From assembly GCF_002222595.2 (NCBI RefSeq), contig NZ_CP022413.2, forward strand, positions 380,501 to 444,500: DNA of 64,000 nucleotides. Direction: 5' to 3'. Position numbers and translations under genes: made by a program. Shown here one piece after another: positions 7,654 to 16,970 of the stretch. The notes below the pieces were generated by a model. That model saw only the letters and a program-made list of their open reading frames with translations. It was not told where the DNA came from and searched no databases. Position 1 is the stretch's first letter, and each line of letters begins with the position of its first letter. The DNA is from Blautia hansenii DSM 20583 (GTDB lineage: Bacteria; Bacillota; Clostridia; Lachnospirales; Lachnospiraceae).

Positions 7654-8829
7654 ATGGATTATGCAAAAGAATCTTTAAGACTGCATGGAGAATGGAAAGG
7701 TAAGATTGAAGTTGTAACAAGAGTACCTGTAGAAAATAAGGATGATCTGTCACTTGCCTATACACCAGGTGTTGCACAGCCTTGTCTCGAAATCCAGAAG
7801 GATGTGGATAAATCTTATGATCTTACCAGAAGATGGAACATGTGTCTGGTAGTAACTGACGGTTCAGCTGTTCTTGGACTTGGAAATATCGGACCAGAGG
7901 CCGGAATGCCGGTAATGGAAGGAAAATGTGTACTTTTCAAGGCATTTGGCGATGTAGATGCATTCCCTCTTTGTATCAAGAGCAATGATGTAGATGAGAT
8001 CGTTAATACAATTTATCTGATCTCCGGTTCTTTTGGCGGAGTAAATCTGGAAGATATTTCAGCACCGAGATGTTTTGAAATTGAGAAGAAATTAAAAGAA
8101 AAATGTGATATCCCGATTTTCCACGACGATCAGCATGGTACAGCGATTATCACTCTTGCCGGTCTGACCAACGCACTGAAGGTTGTAGGAAAGAAAAAAG
8201 AAGATGTTCGTATCGTTATGAACGGAGCAGGAGCTGCTGCAATTTCTATTGCACGTCTCCTTCTGACAGCAGGATTCAAAGATATCACTCTCTGCGACAG
8301 AAAGGGTGCAATCTACGAGGGACGCCCGGAAGGCATGAATCCGATCAAAGAAGAAATGGCTAAAGTTACTAACCTGGCTAAAAAATCCGGTTCTCTTGCA
8401 GAGATGCTGGTTGGCGCTGATGTATTTATCGGTGTTTCAGCACCGGGTGCTGTTACAACAGAGATGGTTAAGACCATGAACAAAGATGCAGTTGTTTTTG
8501 CATGTGCGAACCCGACTCCGGAGATTTACCCGGATGATGCAAAGGCAGGCGGAGCAAAAGTTGTTTCCACAGGAAGAAGTGATTTCCCGAACCAGATCAA
8601 CAACGTACTTGCTTTCCCGGGAATCTTCCGTGGTGCATTTGATGTGAGAGCAAAAGAAATCAATGACGAAATGAAATTGGCAGCGTCTGAAGCACTTGCA
8701 AATCTGATCACAGATGAGGAACTTTCTCCGGAGTATATTATTCCGAAGGCATTTGATAAGCGAGTAGGACCAGCGGTAGCCAAAGCGGTTGCTGAGGCAG
8801 CAAAGAGAACCGGTGTAGCTCGTATTTAA
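7654..8829 (+). CDS. NAD(P)-dependent malic enzyme
   Basis: The 391-residue protein matches the short bacterial malic enzymes, which decarboxylate malate to pyruvate and CO2 with reduction of NAD(P). Seen are SLAYTPGVA with the catalytic Tyr (~36), the GLGNIGPEAGMPVMEGK block ending in the catalytic Lys (~91), metal-binding residues in NLEDISAPRC (~131-140), FHDDQHGTA (~156-163) and the nucleotide-binding GAGAAA (~191-196). AGGGAGGAC before the ATG is a good ribosome site. It follows the ldh2 gene by 98 bp and is probably co-transcribed from 6334, giving a malate/lactate-to-pyruvate cassette. Base composition is like that of the two preceding genes. Confidence 0.95.
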   Translation: MDYAKESLRLHGEWKGKIEVVTRVPVENKDDLSLAYTPGVAQPCLEIQKDVDKSYDLTRRWNMCLVVTDGSAVLGLGNIGPEAGMPVMEGKCVLFKAFGDVDAFPLCIKSNDVDEIVNTIYLISGSFGGVNLEDISAPRCFEIEKKLKEKCDIPIFHDDQHGTAIITLAGLTNALKVVGKKKEDVRIVMNGAGAAAISIARLLLTAGFKDITLCDRKGAIYEGRPEGMNPIKEEMAKVTNLAKKSGSLAEMLVGADVFIGVSAPGAVTTEMVKTMNKDAVVFACANPTPEIYPDDAKAGGAKVVSTGRSDFPNQINNVLAFPGIFRGAFDVRAKEINDEMKLAASEALANLITDEELSPEYIIPKAFDKRVGPAVAKAVAEAAKRTGVARI

Positions 8830-9361
8830 ACGAGATACGCAGGGGTAACACCGGAAAGTCATGAGACTGCACTGAAGGTCATGAAAGCGTGCCAGATAGA
8901 GGTTGTCGAATGAACGGATTACAAAAAGATATAGAATAAAGCAGAAGGGGCTGTCGGTTAATATCACATTTCGGCATCCTCAGTAGCAATTGAAAGGATC
9001 CCTGCAAGGACAAGGCTTGTTAGCCTTCCACCTTGCGTAGGATCCTTTTTTCTATGAAAGATGAAATTTATTTTTGGCCGCAAAAATCCCTTGTCTGGAT
9101 TTTTACAGCCACACTTTTGATCAAGCTGTTTTTTCGGTGTTTTTCCCTCAAACTTCTTTAATTTTTCATTGAGAAAACGGCAGTATTTATTTATATTCCT
9201 TCCGATTGCGGTCCGCTCAAGAGATTAAAAGATAAATAAAAGTAGAGTAGTTTGAGATGGGATTAATTTCAATAATTTTCTCTTTTTCTGTTTACGAATC
9301 TTTATTTTGATATATAATATAGATGTAACAGAAAATAAATTTGATACAGAGAGGTAACACT
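8830..9361. other. gene-free spacer between malic enzyme and recombinase
   Basis: No reading frame with a ribosome site is seen. The stretch holds the terminator at 8993-9052, a stray GGGGCTGTCG (8947-8956) like the start of other hairpins in the window but without a pairing arm, and an AT-rich leader with a TATAAT-like box near 9312-9319 before the recombinase gene. Confidence 0.5.
8993..9052 (+). terminator. long Rho-independent terminator after malic enzyme
   Basis: AAAGGATCC ... GGATCCTTTTTT closes a hairpin with inner pairings CAAGG/CCTTG and AAGGCT/AGCCTT around a TGTT loop, followed by T residues. It separates the malate cassette from the recombinase gene. Confidence 0.85.
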
Positions 9362-10930
9362 ATGAAGATAGCAGCCTATTGCCGTGTTTCCACAGATAAA
9401 GCCGACCAGCTCAACAGTTTAGAAGCTCAAAAGGAATTTTTCTCTGAATATACGCAGCGCACCGGAGATGTCTTAGTAAAATTATATGCAGATGAAGGTA
9501 TTTCCGGAACCAAAATCAAAAATCGTAAGGAATTTCTTCGTATGATGTCTGATGCGGAAAAAGGAATGTTTGATATGGTCGTTGTAAAGGACATTTCTCG
9601 TTTTGCCAGAAATACCGTGGATCTTTTACAGAATGTTCGCAAGCTGAAAGCGTTAGGTATTGAAACCCAGTTCCTTACAGCGAATATGACAAGTATGGGA
9701 AATAGTGAGTTTGTTCTCACCATCTTTGGAGCATTGGCTCAGGAAGAAAGCGCTAATACATCTAAGCGAGTGAAATTTGGAAAGAAACTGAATGCAGAAA
9801 AGGGACGAGTTCCGAATATTGTGTACGGTTATGATAAAACGATCGGGGATTATTTTAACCTTGAGATTAACAAAGAAGAATCTAAGGTTGTCAAACAAAT
9901 TTACAAGTGGTACACAGAAGAAGGTTACGGTGCTGCCAAGATTTCTAATATGCTGAATGAAAAAGGGTATCGAACAAAGCGAAATTGCAAATGGAGCCAG
10001 AATGCCATCTGTCGGATTTTGACCAATGAGATTTATACGGGAAAGATTATCAATGGAAAGCAGGAAATCAGTGATTTTCTGACTGGTCAGAGAAGAGAGA
10101 AGGATGAAACGGAATGGCTTGTTGTGGAACGTCCGGAGCTTCGTATGATTGAAGATGAAGTGTTTGAAAAAGCACAGGAAATTCTTCGTGGAAGAAACGA
10201 TGCATTTAACTTGAATCATGAACGTCAAAGTAACAAATATTTATTTTCTACGTTGATTAAATGTAAAGAATGTGGATGGTCGTTTAGAAGAACAGTCCGT
10301 ACTTACAAAAATACTTATGTGCGCTGGGTTTGTTCCGGAAGAAATGGAAAAGGAGCAGATAGCTGTCCAAATAAAACTGCTGTAGATGAAGAAGAATTAA
10401 TCCAGGTTTTACAGGGATATTTCAATCGGATTCTACAGCAAAAAAATAAAGTGATTGATTATGTAGTGAAAGAATTTCAAAGAGTGTACAAAGCAAAAGA
10501 TGAAAATGCAGAGTACGAAAAGGAATTAAACTTACAAGTTGCCAGATTACAGAGAATGAGACAGAAATACATGGATATGTACACCGATGATTTGATTTCC
10601 AGAGAAGAATTGAATGATAAATTAGGTGGCACACGGCAAGAACTGGAGCGTATGGAAAATGAGTTGAAAATGGTATCTAGCAATTTGACAAAGGGAGACC
10701 AGATGGAAAAAATTCTAAACGATACCTTTAAGCAGATTGAGGATATTACAGATGTTCATGAGATGACCAATGTACAGTTAAAGAGACTGATTAAGAAAAT
10801 CGAAGTAGACAAAGATGGAAATGTGGATATTTACCTTCGATTATTGGGAGATTTGGGATTAAATGAAAGCATTTTAGTGGAAGACGAGTGTGAAAATAAA
10901 ACAGCTCTAAATAGTAATGACCAAACATAA
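9362..10930 (+). CDS. large serine recombinase
   Basis: The ATG at 9362 after GAGAGGTAACACT gives 522 residues. The N-terminal resolvase domain has the catalytic Ser in YCRVSTD (residue 10) and KDISRFARN. A recombinase domain follows (~155-280), then a zinc ribbon with Cys pairs in IKCKECGWSF and CSGRNGKGADSCPN, then a long coiled coil (~350-465). This is the layout of phage or ICE integrases and TnpX-type enzymes, which catalyse site-specific integration or excision. No relaxase, phage gene or obvious attachment site is seen beside it, so it may belong to a small or decayed element, possibly including the next two genes. Confidence 0.93.
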   Translation: MKIAAYCRVSTDKADQLNSLEAQKEFFSEYTQRTGDVLVKLYADEGISGTKIKNRKEFLRMMSDAEKGMFDMVVVKDISRFARNTVDLLQNVRKLKALGIETQFLTANMTSMGNSEFVLTIFGALAQEESANTSKRVKFGKKLNAEKGRVPNIVYGYDKTIGDYFNLEINKEESKVVKQIYKWYTEEGYGAAKISNMLNEKGYRTKRNCKWSQNAICRILTNEIYTGKIINGKQEISDFLTGQRREKDETEWLVVERPELRMIEDEVFEKAQEILRGRNDAFNLNHERQSNKYLFSTLIKCKECGWSFRRTVRTYKNTYVRWVCSGRNGKGADSCPNKTAVDEEELIQVLQGYFNRILQQKNKVIDYVVKEFQRVYKAKDENAEYEKELNLQVARLQRMRQKYMDMYTDDLISREELNDKLGGTRQELERMENELKMVSSNLTKGDQMEKILNDTFKQIEDITDVHEMTNVQLKRLIKKIEVDKDGNVDIYLRLLGDLGLNESILVEDECENKTALNSNDQT

Positions 10931-11081
10931 AGATGTAACCGAGCGATTACAGCAACTTAACCCCGCTTTAGCATATAGTGCAAGAAAAGTACTTGATGTA
11001 AATAAATCAGAACGTCATATTCGTGGTGGACTTGCTACCAGAGAAAAGTATTTGCATCAACAAGAACAAAGGAAAAAATAA
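10917..11081 (+). CDS. small basic protein overlapping the recombinase end
   Basis: A 54-residue ORF starts with the ATG at 10917, 14 bases before the recombinase stop ends, in another frame. It reads MTKHKDVTERLQQLNPALAY and ends ...RGGLATREKYLHQQEQRKK. It is basic, Gln-rich and likely helical, and has no membrane segment. I do not recognise a family. The overlap suggests translational coupling with the recombinase, as for an accessory or directionality factor, but that is speculation. The coding look (few rare codons, clean stop) is moderate evidence that it is real. Confidence 0.5.
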   Translation: MTKHKDVTERLQQLNPALAYSARKVLDVNKSERHIRGGLATREKYLHQQEQRKK

Positions 11082-11090
11082 AAAGAAAGG

Positions 11091-11798
11091 ATGTCCGGCA
11101 GTATTAGGACAAGAAAAGCAATGAGCAAAAAGGAATTGAAAGCACCTGTCATACCGAAAAAATTAGCACTTGTGAAAGATGCAAAAAACATCTTGGAAGA
11201 AAGTGCAGAGCAGGAATATGAGATTATAAACCGGTTATTCGAAAATATTTTTTTGACAAAAATTCATGCCGGGCATTTAGAAATTAAACAGACTGTATTT
11301 CGAGGGTGTAGATTTACAGGATGTGACTTTTCTGAAACTTCTTTTACAAATGTTCGATTTGTGGAGTGTGATTTTTCAAATTCAAATTTTAGCGATGCTT
11401 ACTTTAAGTGTTGTTCTTTTCAGAAATGTAAAGCAGTGGGTGCTGATTTTTACGGCAGCAGGATAAATCATGTTACATTTTTAGAGTGCAACTTTATGGA
11501 AACGGGATTTGATGCAGCTCATATTGGCTTTGTAAAAATTCAAGATACAGATTTTACCGAAGCAGGATTTGGTAAATGCCGATTTGTAAATTTCTGGGTA
11601 GATAACGTATGTTTTCGTAAAGCAAGTTTTTTTAAAACTTCTTTGAAAGACATAGATTTCGCCACATGTGACATAGAAGAAATCATTGTTTCTGATACTA
11701 TGGAGGAACTAAAAGGAGTAAAAGTGAATCTGGCACAGGCAGTTAGTCTGGCGAAAAGATTGGGAATTATAATAAAAGAAACAGAAAATCCATTGTAA
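11091..11798 (+). CDS. pentapeptide-repeat protein
   Basis: Residues ~60-190 of this 235-residue protein hold repeated units of the A(D/N)LXX type (FRGCRFTGCDFSETSFTN, then FVECDFSNSNFSDAYF and similar), which fold into a right-handed square beta-helix. Some members of this class mimic DNA and protect gyrase (Qnr/MfpA), others have unknown roles. The Cys- and Phe-rich repeats do not show which applies here. The ATG at 11091 has an AAAGG too close to it; an in-frame ATG at 11121 is an alternative start. It follows the recombinase and the small ORF by 9 bp and may be cargo of the same element. Confidence 0.85.
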   Translation: MSGSIRTRKAMSKKELKAPVIPKKLALVKDAKNILEESAEQEYEIINRLFENIFLTKIHAGHLEIKQTVFRGCRFTGCDFSETSFTNVRFVECDFSNSNFSDAYFKCCSFQKCKAVGADFYGSRINHVTFLECNFMETGFDAAHIGFVKIQDTDFTEAGFGKCRFVNFWVDNVCFRKASFFKTSLKDIDFATCDIEEIIVSDTMEELKGVKVNLAQAVSLAKRLGIIIKETENPL

Positions 11799-11898
11799 AA
11801 TTTTGTGAAATTGGTTAGAGATGAACTTGATAAAATAAGATGGATTTGCTAAACTAAAGAGGTATTAATGCAAATAAAAGTCAAAGGAGAAAATAGAA

Positions 11899-13248
11899 AT
11901 GGAAAATAAAATTACATTTGACTATTCAAAAGCAGTAAATGTTGTTCGTGAAGAAGAAGTAGCAGCAATGGAAAAAATGGTAGAGACAGCGAAAGAGGTT
12001 CTCGTGTCCAGAACAGGATTGGGAAATGATTTCCTTGGATGGATTGATCTTCCTGTTAATTATGATAAAGAAGAATTTGATAGAATTAAAAAAGCTGCGG
12101 ACAAAATTAAAAATGATTCAGATGTACTTCTTGTAATCGGTATTGGAGGTTCTTATTTAGGAGCCAGAGCAGCCATTGACTTTTTGGGACACCCATTTTA
12201 TAACAATCTGAGAAAAGAAGACAGAAAAACACCTGAAATCTATTATGTAGGAAATAACATCAGCGGAGCTTATGTAAAAGGTTTAGCTGAAGTAATCGGT
12301 GACAGAGATTTCTCCATTAATGTTATTTCAAAATCAGGAACAACGACTGAGCCTGCGATTGCTTTCCGTATTTTCAAAGAAATGATTGAAGAAAAGTACG
12401 GAAAAGAAGAAGCGGCAAAGAGAATTTACGCAACTACCGATAAAGAAAGAGGAGCGCTGAAAACTCTGGCAACAGAAGAAGGATACGAGACATTCGTTGT
12501 ACCTGATGATGTAGGAGGACGTTTCTCTGTACTTACGGCAGTAGGACTTTTGCCAATTGCAGTAAGCGGTGTTTCCATTGATGCACTTATGGAAGGTGCT
12601 GCATCAGGAAGAGAATTAGCATTAAATACTTCTTATGCAGAAAATGATGCTTTAAAATATGCGGCAGTTCGTAATATTCTTCATAGAAAAGGAAAAGCAG
12701 TAGAAATCCTTGCAAATTATGAACCAACATTGCATTATGTTGCTGAATGGTGGAAGCAGTTATACGGAGAAAGTGAAGGAAAGGACCAGAAAGGTATTTA
12801 CCCTGCATCCGTAGACTTTACTACTGATTTACATTCTCTGGGACAGTTTATTCAGGACGGCTCCAGAATTATGTTTGAAACAGTTCTTGAAATCGCAGAA
12901 CCAAAAGAAGACGTGATTATCAAAGAAGCAGAAAGCGATTTGGACGGCTTAAACTATCTGGCGGGAAAAGGCATGGATTTTGTTAATAAAAGTGCTATGA
13001 ACGGAACAATTCTTGCACATACAGACGGAAATACACCAAATCTTATGGTGAAAATTCCACAGCAGAATGAGTTCTATTTAGGACAGCTCTTCTATTTCTT
13101 TGAGTTTGCCTGCGGTATTAGCGGTTACTTGACAGGAGTAAATCCATTTGACCAACCGGGTGTAGAAAGCTATAAAAAGAATATGTTTGCGCTCTTGGGA
13201 AAACCGGGATATGAAGAAAGAAGAAAAGAATTATTAGAAAGATTATAA
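11899..13248 (+). CDS. pgi: glucose-6-phosphate isomerase
   Basis: This 449-residue cytosolic enzyme converts glucose-6-phosphate and fructose-6-phosphate in glycolysis. It has the [10 protein letters not shown] motif (~81-90), the [10 protein letters not shown] phosphate-binding signature (~143-152), [14 protein letters not shown] and the [10 protein letters not shown] segment carrying the catalytic Glu. Length fits the Firmicutes type. AAAGGAG precedes the ATG. It is a single-gene unit ended by a strong hairpin. Codon use (many AAA, GAA, GTA) is that of a well-expressed housekeeping gene. Confidence 0.97.
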   Translation: MENKITFDYSKAVNVVREEEVAAMEKMVETAKEVLVSRTGLGNDFLGWIDLPVNYDKEEFDRIKKAADKIKNDSDVLLVIGIGGSYLGARAAIDFLGHPFYNNLRKEDRKTPEIYYVGNNISGAYVKGLAEVIGDRDFSINVISKSGTTTEPAIAFRIFKEMIEEKYGKEEAAKRIYATTDKERGALKTLATEEGYETFVVPDDVGGRFSVLTAVGLLPIAVSGVSIDALMEGAASGRELALNTSYAENDALKYAAVRNILHRKGKAVEILANYEPTLHYVAEWWKQLYGESEGKDQKGIYPASVDFTTDLHSLGQFIQDGSRIMFETVLEIAEPKEDVIIKEAESDLDGLNYLAGKGMDFVNKSAMNGTILAHTDGNTPNLMVKIPQQNEFYLGQLFYFFEFACGISGYLTGVNPFDQPGVESYKKNMFALLGKPGYEERRKELLERL

Positions 13249-13258
13249 TTGAGAAAAC

Positions 13259-13297
13259 GGGGCTGTCGCACTAAATAATTAGTGCGCAGCCTCTTTT
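13259..13297 (+). terminator. hairpin terminator after pgi (or outer end of the IS)
   Basis: GGCTGTCGCACTAA pairs with TTAGTGCGCAGCC across an ATAA loop, followed by TCTTTT. The first 11 bases (GGGGCTGTCGC) recur inverted at 15134-15144. That could make both hairpins the terminal repeats of the IS. However, a near copy at 48797 has no transposase, so a shared terminator type is more likely. Confidence 0.75.
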
Positions 13298-15092
13298 CTA
13301 TGCAAAAAATTACAGCCAGGCTTCGAAAAACCTGGCTGTTGGTGTAAAATATAAGTATGCAAACCCCTATATTATTACACAAGAATTATACTTTGAATGA
13401 GGAAGGATATCAACTAAAACTTCCTTTAAACTTAGAAACAATTATTCCAGTAGATGATTCTGTGCGGTTGCTGAGTCAGTTTGTGGAGGCTATGGATTTA
13501 ACGGACTTATATTCTACTTATGAAAGAATAAATACAGTATCGCCAAGAACACTCTTGAAGATTGTTTTATATTCCTATATGAATGGTGATTATTCCTCTC
13601 GCTCTATGGAATTGAACTGTAAGCGAGATATTAATTTCATGTATCTTTTAGAGGGAAAACCAGTTCCTGACCATGCCACTTTTGCCCGTTTCCGAAGTAT
13701 TCATTTTGCTCCGTGTGCGAAACGAATTCTCGCTGAAATGTCTAATCTCTTTTACGAACTTGGAGAAATTTCGGGAGAAACGATTTTTATAGACGGTACA
13801 AAAATCGAAGCCTGCGCCAATAAATATACATTTGTATGGAAAAAGACGGTAACCAAAAATCAGGCGAAGTTGCTGATTAAAATCGCCGATCTCATTGCAG
13901 AATGTGAGCAACTTTATGGTATTCGGATTGTTCACGGTGATACTGTTAAAATGAAACACGTAAAACGGTTACGCAAAAAGCTGTACGCATTAAAACAAGA
14001 AGAAAACATTGTATTTGTACATGGTATTGGGAAACGAAAAACTCAGCTGCAAAAGAGTATCGAAACATTAGAAGACTATCTGGACCGTTTAAAAGGATAT
14101 ACAAAAAAACTGCATATTTGTGGAAAAAGGAACAGTTATTCTAAAACAGATCCGGATGCCACCTTTATGCGGATGAAAGAAGACGCAATGGGAAATGGAC
14201 AGTTAAAGCCAGCATTTAATTTACAGCATGGCGTTGATTCTGAATACATTGTATGGCTGACAATCGGACCACAGCCCACAGATACTACCACCTTAATTCC
14301 CTTCTTAAAGGAAACAGAAGAATATCTGACATTTAAGTATCAAAAAATCATTGCAGATGCTGGATATGAAAGTGAAGAGAATTATGTATTTCTAGATCAA
14401 AATCAGCAGTTGGCATTTATCAAACCATCGAATTATGAAATATCAAAAAAGAGAAAATATAGAAACGACATCGGCCGTATAGAAAATATGAAGTATGATG
14501 AAAAAAGTGACTCTTATATTTGTAAAAATGGGAAACAGCTGCCCTTTACACATCTCCGTCGCTCTAAATCTAAAACCGGATATATCAGTGAAAAAAACAT
14601 TTATCAATGTAAAGAATGTAAAGATTGTCCTTACAAGAAAGAGTGCATCAAGGGGAATAACTGTAAAACACCAATAGAAGAGAGAAACAAAGTGCTTTCC
14701 GTAGCAAAAACATTTTTGAAATATCGGGAGGAAGATTTGGAGCGGATTCTTTCTGACAAAGGAATTCTTCTTAGAATAAATAGAAGCATCCAAGCAGAAG
14801 GATCTTTTGGTGAACTGAAACAGGATATGCAGTTTCGCAGATATTTGAGTCGTGGCACAGCGAATGTTCTTGCTGAAAGTGTTTTGCTGGCAATGGCAAA
14901 AAATGTAAATAAACTTCATAACAAAATCCAAAAAGGGAAAACTGGAAGGCATTTATTTCCTTTGAAGAGTGCATAAATTTAGAGAATCCAAAATTTTTTT
15001 CAAATCCAGTTTTGGGTTGTATTAAAGTACGGCTTTTTTACGAAAAAGCTATTGTTTCAATAGAAACAGAGCAACTATATAGCGAAAATCAG
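13298..15092 (+). mobile_element. IS1182-type insertion sequence (ends approximate)
   Basis: The interval between two terminator hairpins holds one transposase gene and nothing else. An ACAGCCAGG/CCTGGCTGT hairpin at 13312-13339 precedes the gene, and a GGCTTTTT/AAAAAGC hairpin lies near 15032-15051. Outer limits may instead be 13259 and 15144 if the GGGGCTGTCGC repeats there are the terminal inverted repeats. No target duplication is obvious. Elements of this family are known to prefer palindromes and terminators. Confidence 0.65.
13357..14976 (+). CDS. IS1182 family transposase
   Basis: The ORF is intact and encodes 539 residues. The N-terminal part holds the DUF772-like block with RTLLKIVLYSYMNGDYSSR and FMYLLEGKPVPDHATFARFR. 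The DDE domain shows the first Asp in FIDGTKIEA, the second in IIADAGYESEENY and the Glu in QAEGSFGELKQDMQFRRY. Between them lies a Cys cluster (CKECKDCPYKKEC), as in other IS1182 enzymes. Frame and catalytic positions look undamaged, so the element may be active. The ATG has only a weak ribosome site, as is usual for transposases. Confidence 0.93.
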   Translation: MQTPILLHKNYTLNEEGYQLKLPLNLETIIPVDDSVRLLSQFVEAMDLTDLYSTYERINTVSPRTLLKIVLYSYMNGDYSSRSMELNCKRDINFMYLLEGKPVPDHATFARFRSIHFAPCAKRILAEMSNLFYELGEISGETIFIDGTKIEACANKYTFVWKKTVTKNQAKLLIKIADLIAECEQLYGIRIVHGDTVKMKHVKRLRKKLYALKQEENIVFVHGIGKRKTQLQKSIETLEDYLDRLKGYTKKLHICGKRNSYSKTDPDATFMRMKEDAMGNGQLKPAFNLQHGVDSEYIVWLTIGPQPTDTTTLIPFLKETEEYLTFKYQKIIADAGYESEENYVFLDQNQQLAFIKPSNYEISKKRKYRNDIGRIENMKYDEKSDSYICKNGKQLPFTHLRRSKSKTGYISEKNIYQCKECKDCPYKKECIKGNNCKTPIEERNKVLSVAKTFLKYREEDLERILSDKGILLRINRSIQAEGSFGELKQDMQFRRYLSRGTANVLAESVLLAMAKNVNKLHNKIQKGKTGRHLFPLKSA

Positions 15093-15144
15093 AAAAAAGG
15101 AAGCTGCCGCTTCACGATTTACTAATCGTTAAAGCGACAGCCCC
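15093..15144 (-). terminator. hairpin terminator of the minus-strand gene 15149-15415
   Basis: On the minus strand GGCTGTCGCTTTAACGATT pairs with AATCGTGAAGCGGCAGC, followed by TTCCTTTTTT. It begins four bases after that gene's stop. It starts with the same GGGGCTGTCGC as the hairpin after pgi. Confidence 0.75.
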
Positions 15145-15148
15145 ATTT

Positions 15149-15415
15149 TTAATCTTCTTCAATAATCTGAATTTCAAAATAATCAAAATCCAGAATTTCA
15201 ATAAAGTTATCCTGAGAAAAACGTACTTTGGAAAACTTCTGAAAATCCTTAACATTGGCGTCCAGCCATATAGGAGACGGCAAATCGAATTTATGGCAGA
15301 TGCTGTCCAGAGAATGAAAGACCTTTTGAGTCCGGCTGTCCTTGGTATCATCGCATATAACCGTACTTTTTAATATATGTGTATCTTTATAAATGCTTCC
15401 CATTAATCGAAACAT
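15149..15415 (-). CDS. conserved hypothetical protein, 88 residues
   Basis: The minus-strand ORF begins at 15415 after AGAAAGGATACGCAC and encodes an acidic 88-residue protein. It reads MFRLMGSIYKDTHILKSTVI, then a KVFHSLDSICHKFDLPSPIW block and ends in FDYFEIQIIEED. I recall near-identical small proteins across Lachnospiraceae, always without a function. The alternation of beta-like and helical stretches fits a small alpha/beta fold. It has its own terminator and is transcribed towards the IS. Confidence 0.75.
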   Translation of the reverse strand: MFRLMGSIYKDTHILKSTVICDDTKDSRTQKVFHSLDSICHKFDLPSPIWLDANVKDFQKFSKVRFSQDNFIEILDFDYFEIQIIEED

Positions 15416-15696
15416 GTGCGTATCCTTTCTGTTTTCGTTTTATATAGCCATTATTATAAGTAAGAGAAAGGCTTGTGTAAAGAGGGTTACGGGCGGAATT
15501 GTGCAGATTGCTTATGTAATTCAGAAAAATATGTCAAAATGCCAGTAATGCTATTGGCATTGTCTAGGCTTACAAAGAGTTGGAAAAATATTTGGGCATT
15601 TGAACTATGGAAAAAAAAACAAGATAGCTGTATACTAAACACAGTTCAAAAAGCAAAAAACGGATATTTACATATCGTCTAGGAGGAAAATGAGAA

Positions 15697-16809
15697 ATGG
15701 CAAGTTTATCATTACAGCATATTAACAAAACTTATCCAAACGGATTTGAAGCAGTAAAAGATTTTAACCTTGAAATTGCAGATAAAGAATTTATCATCTT
15801 TGTAGGTCCTTCAGGTTGTGGTAAATCTACAACACTTCGTATGATTGCAGGTCTGGAAGAAATTTCCGGCGGTACATTAAAAATCGGCGATAAAGTTGTA
15901 AATGATGTAGAACCAAAAGACAGAGATATTGCAATGGTATTCCAGAACTACGCTCTGTACCCACACATGACAGTTTATGATAACATGGCTTTTGGTCTTA
16001 AATTAAGAAAAGTTCCAAAAGATCAGATTGATAAAATGGTTAAAGAAGCAGCTAAAATTCTTGACCTTGAAAAATTATTAGACCGTAAACCGAAAGCTCT
16101 TTCCGGTGGTCAGAGACAGCGTGTTGCTATGGGACGTGCTATCGTGCGTGAACCTAAAGTATTCTTAATGGACGAACCTCTGTCAAACTTGGATGCAAAA
16201 CTTCGTGTTCAGATGCGTACTGAGATTTCTAAATTACATGAAAGATTAGGCGCTACAATCATCTATGTAACACATGACCAGACAGAAGCTATGACATTAG
16301 GTACAAGAATTGTTGTTATGAAAGACGGTGTTGTACAGCAGGTAGATACACCTCAGACATTATACAACGCTCCGGCTAACTTATTCGTTGCTGGATTTAT
16401 CGGTTCTCCTCAGATGAACTTCTTAGATGCAACTGTAAAAGTAAAAGGTGATGAAGTATACTTACAGATTGGAAATACTGTACTTCAGGTACCGGCTTCT
16501 AAGAAAAAAGCTCTTATCGATGGTGGATACGATGGAAAAACAGTTGTTATGGGTATTCGTCCGGAACATGTATACGATGATGAAGCTCGTATTCAGGCAT
16601 TCCCAAATAGCATCGTAGAAGGCAAAATTACTGTATACGAATTATTAGGTGCTGAAGTATATCTGTACTTTGATACAGAAGGCTTCCCAATGACAGCAAG
16701 AGTTAACCCACGTACAACAGCAAGAACAGGTGATACTGTTAAATTTGCTCTTGATATGGAAAAAGTTCATGTATTCGATAAAGAAACAGAACAGGTTATC
16801 ACAAACTAA
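15697..16809 (+). CDS. msmX: sugar ABC transporter ATPase, MsmX/UgpC type
   Basis: The 370-residue protein has Walker A GPSGCGKST (~37-45), signature LSGGQRQR (~135-142), Walker B VFLMDEP (~155-161) and the switch His in VTHDQTEAM (~193). The C-terminal ~130 residues form the OB-type regulatory domain (MGIRPEHV) of carbohydrate-importer ATPases. It stands alone with its own terminator and a strong AGGAGG site. In Firmicutes such stand-alone ATPases energise many sugar importers. The uronide importer at 45.4-48.8 kb lacks an ATPase, so this protein is the obvious candidate. It is a peripheral protein at the inner face of the membrane. Confidence 0.92.
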   Translation: MASLSLQHINKTYPNGFEAVKDFNLEIADKEFIIFVGPSGCGKSTTLRMIAGLEEISGGTLKIGDKVVNDVEPKDRDIAMVFQNYALYPHMTVYDNMAFGLKLRKVPKDQIDKMVKEAAKILDLEKLLDRKPKALSGGQRQRVAMGRAIVREPKVFLMDEPLSNLDAKLRVQMRTEISKLHERLGATIIYVTHDQTEAMTLGTRIVVMKDGVVQQVDTPQTLYNAPANLFVAGFIGSPQMNFLDATVKVKGDEVYLQIGNTVLQVPASKKKALIDGGYDGKTVVMGIRPEHVYDDEARIQAFPNSIVEGKITVYELLGAEVYLYFDTEGFPMTARVNPRTTARTGDTVKFALDMEKVHVFDKETEQVITN

Positions 16810-16824
16810 GAATAAAAATTATAT

Positions 16825-16858
16825 TTCCCGTCTGGTATTCCAGGCGGGAATTCTTTTA
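16825..16858 (+). terminator. terminator after msmX
   Basis: TTCCCGTCTGG and CCAGGCGGGAA pair around a TATT loop and are followed by TTCTTTTATT. Confidence 0.88.
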
Positions 16859-16970
16859 TTCATAGGAAATTGCATCCTATGAAATTCTTTTCACATCAGG
16901 TTGATAATTTAAAAAAAATCAGTTATTATTACTTTAGAAATTTCGGGTAAATATTAAAAGGAGAATGATT

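Noticed and set aside
8947..8956. GGGGCTGTCGG as one end of a second IS1182 copy
   Set aside because: Only ten bases match, there is no pairing arm and no transposase remnant near; listed only as a stray motif.
15473..15682. 69-codon ORF before msmX
   Set aside because: No ribosome site, Cys/Lys-rich composition without a motif; it overlaps the likely msmX promoter region.
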